In this document: positions 60,261 to 64,000 of the stretch, piece after piece
How the letters are laid out: each line of letters opens with the position of its first letter
Numbering within the stretch: the first letter of the stretch is position 1
Translations under genes and position numbers: made by a program
The notes under the pieces: model-generated
What the model was told of the DNA's origin: nothing
Database searches by the model: none
The model's input: the letters and a program-made list of their open reading frames with translations, nothing else
Source of the DNA: Pogonophryne albipinna
Lineage: Eukaryota > Chordata > Actinopteri > Perciformes > Artedidraconidae
Direction of reading: 5' to 3'
Assembly: GCA_028583405.1 (NCBI GenBank)
Contig: JAPTMU010000274.1
Coordinates: 124,001-188,000 of the forward strand
Length of the DNA: 64,000 nucleotides

Positions 60261-61972
60261 CCTGCTTGAAGAGGCTTATTTGATGATGAAGGACAGAGGT
60301 TTTGAGGCTGTTGTGTAAAGGGAGGACAATGACCCATACAGGAAGGTTAATCTCTATAGTCCTTCCTTTTCTTCCTCTTCAGCAGCTTCTCAAAATGCTC
60401 AGGAGGGTTGAATCCGAGGTTTGTCACTTTATTGTTTTCTGAAATGTGTTTAAAGAAGAATGAAACAGAGAAAAGGAGGGATGTTTGATATTGAATTGCT
60501 ATCTTTAGTGCAATTGTGGCACAAGCACATAGTGTAAGGGTGAATAGTTGAAGGAGGGTCTGGGAAAACTGCACACTTTTTTTTCTCATCTGAGTGAATT
60601 TGTTTACATGTGGAAAACGTTGCATTGTTTCCCCACAGAAGAAATTGTAATTCAGAGTTTTATTACTTTTGAGCTGATTCAAGTGGTATTGTTTGAAGTC
60701 ACTGCAATTTTTAATACAGCTGATTGATGGCTTTTTATTTGATTTTGACTGTAATGAGCTGACTGTTGCTGATTTAGTTGGCCATACTCTCTTTTTCCAA
60801 GTGTCTCACTTCTAAACAGTCGACTCCTCCTTCCCCCTTTACTCAAACATTTGAAATTTCAGCTTGTGTGACCAACTCTTCCTTTTCCTGCTCGCTACAC
60901 TGAAGAATGGAGTTTGTTTGCATCAGCTACGTTGCTCTGGAATCAAGACTTGTCACTGGATGAAATAGTAGTGGATTCTCAACTTGTTTTTTATGGATTT
61001 GTGAAGTCAACAACACTGGTATGCCACAACCAGGATATTAATATCAAAGACATTAAGTTTGGAGTCGCGACCTTGCTGGAGCATACTAGCCTGGTGGCTT
61101 TTCCAATGCAGAAGAATAATCTATGAACTGAATCAACATACTTGAAGAGCAGTTAAAGTGCTCAAAGACTCAGTGCTTCCGTACTGTTTATATTAGTGAC
61201 AATGAAATAGTAATACTTTTTAGTTGATTTTTTTATTTTTTAAAGACAAATAAATTTGCTGTTTTAAAGGTGAAATTGAAAATTCAACTTGTAAATGTCC
61301 TCAATGTCATGACCGTTCTAAATTGAACATCACACATTATACCTCAAAAAGCCTCTTGTTGGAGTCCTTGGTTTACTTGGTTGCAATGTGTGTGGAATAT
61401 ACTGTACTATAATCATGTTTATACAGGTTTTATAATCTGGGTCTCATCATGGGTCATTGTGAATTCCTAGCACACTAATTGTCTCCCCTGAAATCTAGCA
61501 AAGAGGTGTGATTTGACTTCTTTTACCCTTTATTTCACACATTATCCTCAATTTATTGCTGTCTTACTTGTTGAAAAGGGTTAAAAACCAAGTTCAAAAT
61601 ATATGACATACAAGGAAACCAGTGAAAGCTAAGTTGTATTACATTTTATTTATATAACTGTTGTCTGCACTATATTTATAAGGGGTCAGAGTATTGTGTT
61701 GGAAGACTGAAAGTGAAATAGCCTACTGGGCATCAAGGTTTTTAATATCACTTGTGCTCTTTCGACATTGAAGATTTTAGCTGCTAACTCTCCATTTGGC
61801 CCTTTTTCATCAGGCTAGATTAGCAAGTATTTTGCTGGCAGGTGCTACAAAGCTTACAGTGAAAAAACTAAAAAGGTATGTTTTGCAATAGTAGGGTCAG
61901 GCATATATGTCAGTACCACATTGATTTAAATGAGCATTTTGATAAGACGACGACTTTCTCGGAGTACCTTTC
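60261..61972 (+). other. tmcc1 3'UTR and flank
   Basis: Probably the tmcc1 3'UTR, since AATAAA at 61249-61254 is the first clear polyadenylation signal about 1 kb after the stop. The short open frame at 60914-61126 looks incidental. Confidence 0.45.
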
Positions 61973-61985
61973 GTTGCTAAGCAAC
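61973..61985. promoter_or_regulatory. X-box-like RFX site
   Basis: GTTGCTAAGCAAC, a near-perfect RFX X-box, in a promoter-like region (61950-62260) rich in GCTAGC/AACGTTA. It lies between tmcc1 and its partial duplicate. The gene it might serve is not identified. Confidence 0.35.
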
Positions 61986-62786
61986 CTGCACATCTGTCAG
62001 CAGTGGACGGGACGTTAGCGTACGTTAGTTAAACTGCTAACAGAGTAGTTTATCTGTAAACATTCGTACTGTTTTTTAGTTGTTTAACTAACTTGTACAT
62101 ACATTATCATTTTGCACGCGATTGTTAGTCTGAATGCCGAGCATGTTCAAACCAGCCAAGTCAAAACAGCTGATTGATCCCAATTGGCTAAGCTAGCTAA
62201 GCTAACGTTACATTTGGCCAGACTGGTTGGAAGTCTTGACGTTTCAAGCAGGTAAGCAATTACCAATATAACTTAATTTAACCCAGCTGACCCACAAAAC
62301 AAATAACGTATCCTCTGGCCCTATACGTATGTAACCATGCAGATGTTAGTCTAATTCTTTTTTCGGTTGTCTTTTAATTATCTGTCTCCATCTCAATTTA
62401 GCTGATAGTAGGCTAATGGCATTTTACAGATGAAAAGGATTCCTTAGGCCAATACGTGCACTCTAGGGCCTGAAAGACCATTAACTGTGTGCGTTCCACT
62501 ATTTGTGTTGCTACACAGGCATTGTTTGAAAGGCTGTAATGCGTAAAAAAGTCCCATGTGAATATATTTAATTTAATAACAACAATCCAGTTATGATGGA
62601 CTCACTGGATTAAGGGGTCCGGATCATACTCAAACTAGGGTCTCCTCAAATTCTAGCTTTATAGAAAAAATCTGACTATGCTATTGTAATATGAAAAGAC
62701 AATATGGCTTTTTGCATGCTCAAACAAAGGAAAAGTGGTTAAGTGGCCTGAGGAGTTGCTTACTAATCTGATTTTGCCAATTACAG

Positions 62787-63445
62787 GTGACAAAAAGTCT
62801 CCAGTTTATAGCTACTTGCTCTTCAGTTGGAGCTGTGCTGTCCAAGCTGAGACAAATCTCCTCCCATGTCTGCAAAAGTTGGGCAGCACTGATAATATTG
62901 CAGCCCTGAAAAACTTGGATGAAACCCCGGGAGATGAGGGTGTTGGCCCTGGGGGAATGAGTATCCTTAAAACAGGACAGTCCAGCCTGAATCATGGCAC
63001 TGATGATGGCAGTTCTGCTATATCAGACTCAGGAGCCGATGATGTACCCTCTAGCTCCAGGGAAAATATTCCTGACCATGCCCAGGCCTCAGACTTTGAT
63101 AATATACTCCAGGAGATCCAGGAGCTCCGGGAAAACAAAGGCCAACTTGAGGAAAGCTTTGAAATCTTAAAAAACTACCACCAAAAAGAATACACTGCAA
63201 TTGGGGAGGCCCTACAAGAGGAGCGATACAGGTACATGTTTGATATAGTACTGTGAGCTAAACCTATCCCCTGTTTGTTTCATATATTGTTGCCATTACT
63301 TTTTTGCAGGAATGACAGTTTAGAAGAACGGCTCAATGACTTGATAGAACTGCACCAGAATGAAATTTTGAACTTCAAAGATGAACTAGCAAGCATGGGG
63401 GAGAGGTCTAACTTTCCGTCTAACAAAGAAGCAACAGATATTCAT
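62787..63445 (+). pseudogene. Partial duplicate of tmcc1 exons 3 and 4
   Basis: Two exons copy tmcc1 coding exons 3 and 4 with their introns and splice sites. 62787-63231 (445 nt; parent 485) keeps [32 protein letters not shown] and ALQEERYR. 63310-63445 (136 nt, same as parent) keeps [19 protein letters not shown]. The 78-bp intron stands where tmcc1 has 93 bp. The start of the first exon is in another frame than the rest: TGCAAAAGTTGG replaces CGCAACAAGTTTGG, and in the parental frame a TGA follows about 12 codons later. The second exon ends ATTCAT|GTAAGC. It is a DNA-level duplicate, not a processed one; further exons were not seen up to 64000. Confidence 0.85.
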
Positions 63446-64000
63446 GTAAGCTTAACAAACAAAAGTGTTTTTCACAGCAGACATTTTTAATGTATAGCAA
63501 GACAAGCACAGGTGTCATTAATATAATGTCTGTGTTGCATTGCGATAAGCCAGTATCAATAATGTATCATATTGCTTATAACACATACTGTGCTTTTCCT
63601 GCTGGGACCAAAGGTTTACAGTAAGAGGGGAACGTAGGCAAGTCAGGTAGTGTTTAAAATGTGCTCAGGAAAATGCACCACTGACAGATTTCTGTGGGTT
63701 TGGCATAATTACAGAATATTGAGGCTCTGTCTTGAGGGTAACTGTGTAAATACTTAGCTTTAGTACTTATATACATTTGTAATGTTCAATATTCCTAAAT
63801 TAAAGTGTTTAGGCGTTTTACCACACAGCTAATCTTTTTCAGTGTTGAAAAACAAAAAAATGAGTTACTGACCCTGAGTTTCTGTTGCAGGTTATTTTCA
63901 TCCTTGCTATCACAAGTCAAATTAGAGTGAATGGAAAGGATCCATTGATAAAACAATCAGTGCTGTATGTCCAAATTCTTTGATTAATCATTAGAGCTCC
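63446..64000. other. No feature at window end
   Basis: No match to tmcc1 exon 5 is seen. If the duplicate has further exons they lie beyond the window. Confidence 0.4.

Noticed and set aside
60914..61126. Open frame of 70 codons after tmcc1
   Set aside because: It lies within the probable tmcc1 3'UTR, before the AATAAA at 61249, and shows no recognisable protein.

Overview
The window is nuclear DNA of a ray-finned, probably spiny-rayed teleost. The evidence is spliced vertebrate genes with short GT-AG introns, an AT-rich background, a Tc1 element with teleost-type ends, several fish-style MITEs, and one member of a gene family that is heavily expanded in fish. All reading was by eye; family comparisons come from memory, not from searches.

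Layout. 1-8.6 kb: repeat-rich, with a (CTG)n tract, a nearly perfect foldback element and a minus-strand, partly decayed gene (C2H2 finger exon plus a fish-specific downstream domain) carrying a solo LTR in one intron. 8.6-10.9 kb (-): cish, with paired STAT sites near its first exon. 11.7-12.6 kb: two well-bounded MITEs. 13.8-18.6 kb (-): twf2, complete, nine exons, 349 aa. 20.9-24.1 kb (-): a divergent wdr82, nine exons, 315 aa. 24.7-31.3 kb (+): an RluA-family mitochondrial pseudouridine synthase (rpusd3 favoured over rpusd4), six exons, head-to-head with wdr82 and holding a Tc1 copy and another transposon relic in its introns. 32.5-37.0 kb (-): qrich1, eleven coding exons, 872 aa, containing a 22-unit, 24-bp in-frame repeat. 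40.8-42.4 kb (+): a seven-span PRRT3/PRRT4-type protein whose frame has one TAG before a further 81 open codons. 44.3-45.3 kb (+): an unidentified two-exon coiled-coil gene. 47.7-61.3 kb (+): tmcc1, five coding exons, 652 aa, with candidate 5'UTR exons and an upstream ORF that overlaps its start codon. 62.8-63.4 kb (+): a genomic (intron-containing) duplicate of two tmcc1 exons, broken by a frameshift.

The recognised genes map in human to chromosome 3 (cish, twf2, wdr82 and qrich1 on 3p21; rpusd3 and prrt3 on 3p25; tmcc1 on 3q21-22), so this is a rearranged conserved block. The genes share no pathway: cytokine-signal feedback (cish), actin monomer/capping control (twf2), histone H3K4 methyltransferase complex (wdr82), mitochondrial RNA modification (rpusd3), stress-linked transcription (qrich1) and ER membrane organisation (tmcc1). 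No bacterial-type system, CRISPR array, tRNA or rRNA gene was seen. The most unusual items are the qrich1 minisatellite, the tmcc1 partial duplicate, the prrt in-frame stop, the altered catalytic motif in the pseudouridine synthase, and the TGATG uORF/start overlap of tmcc1.
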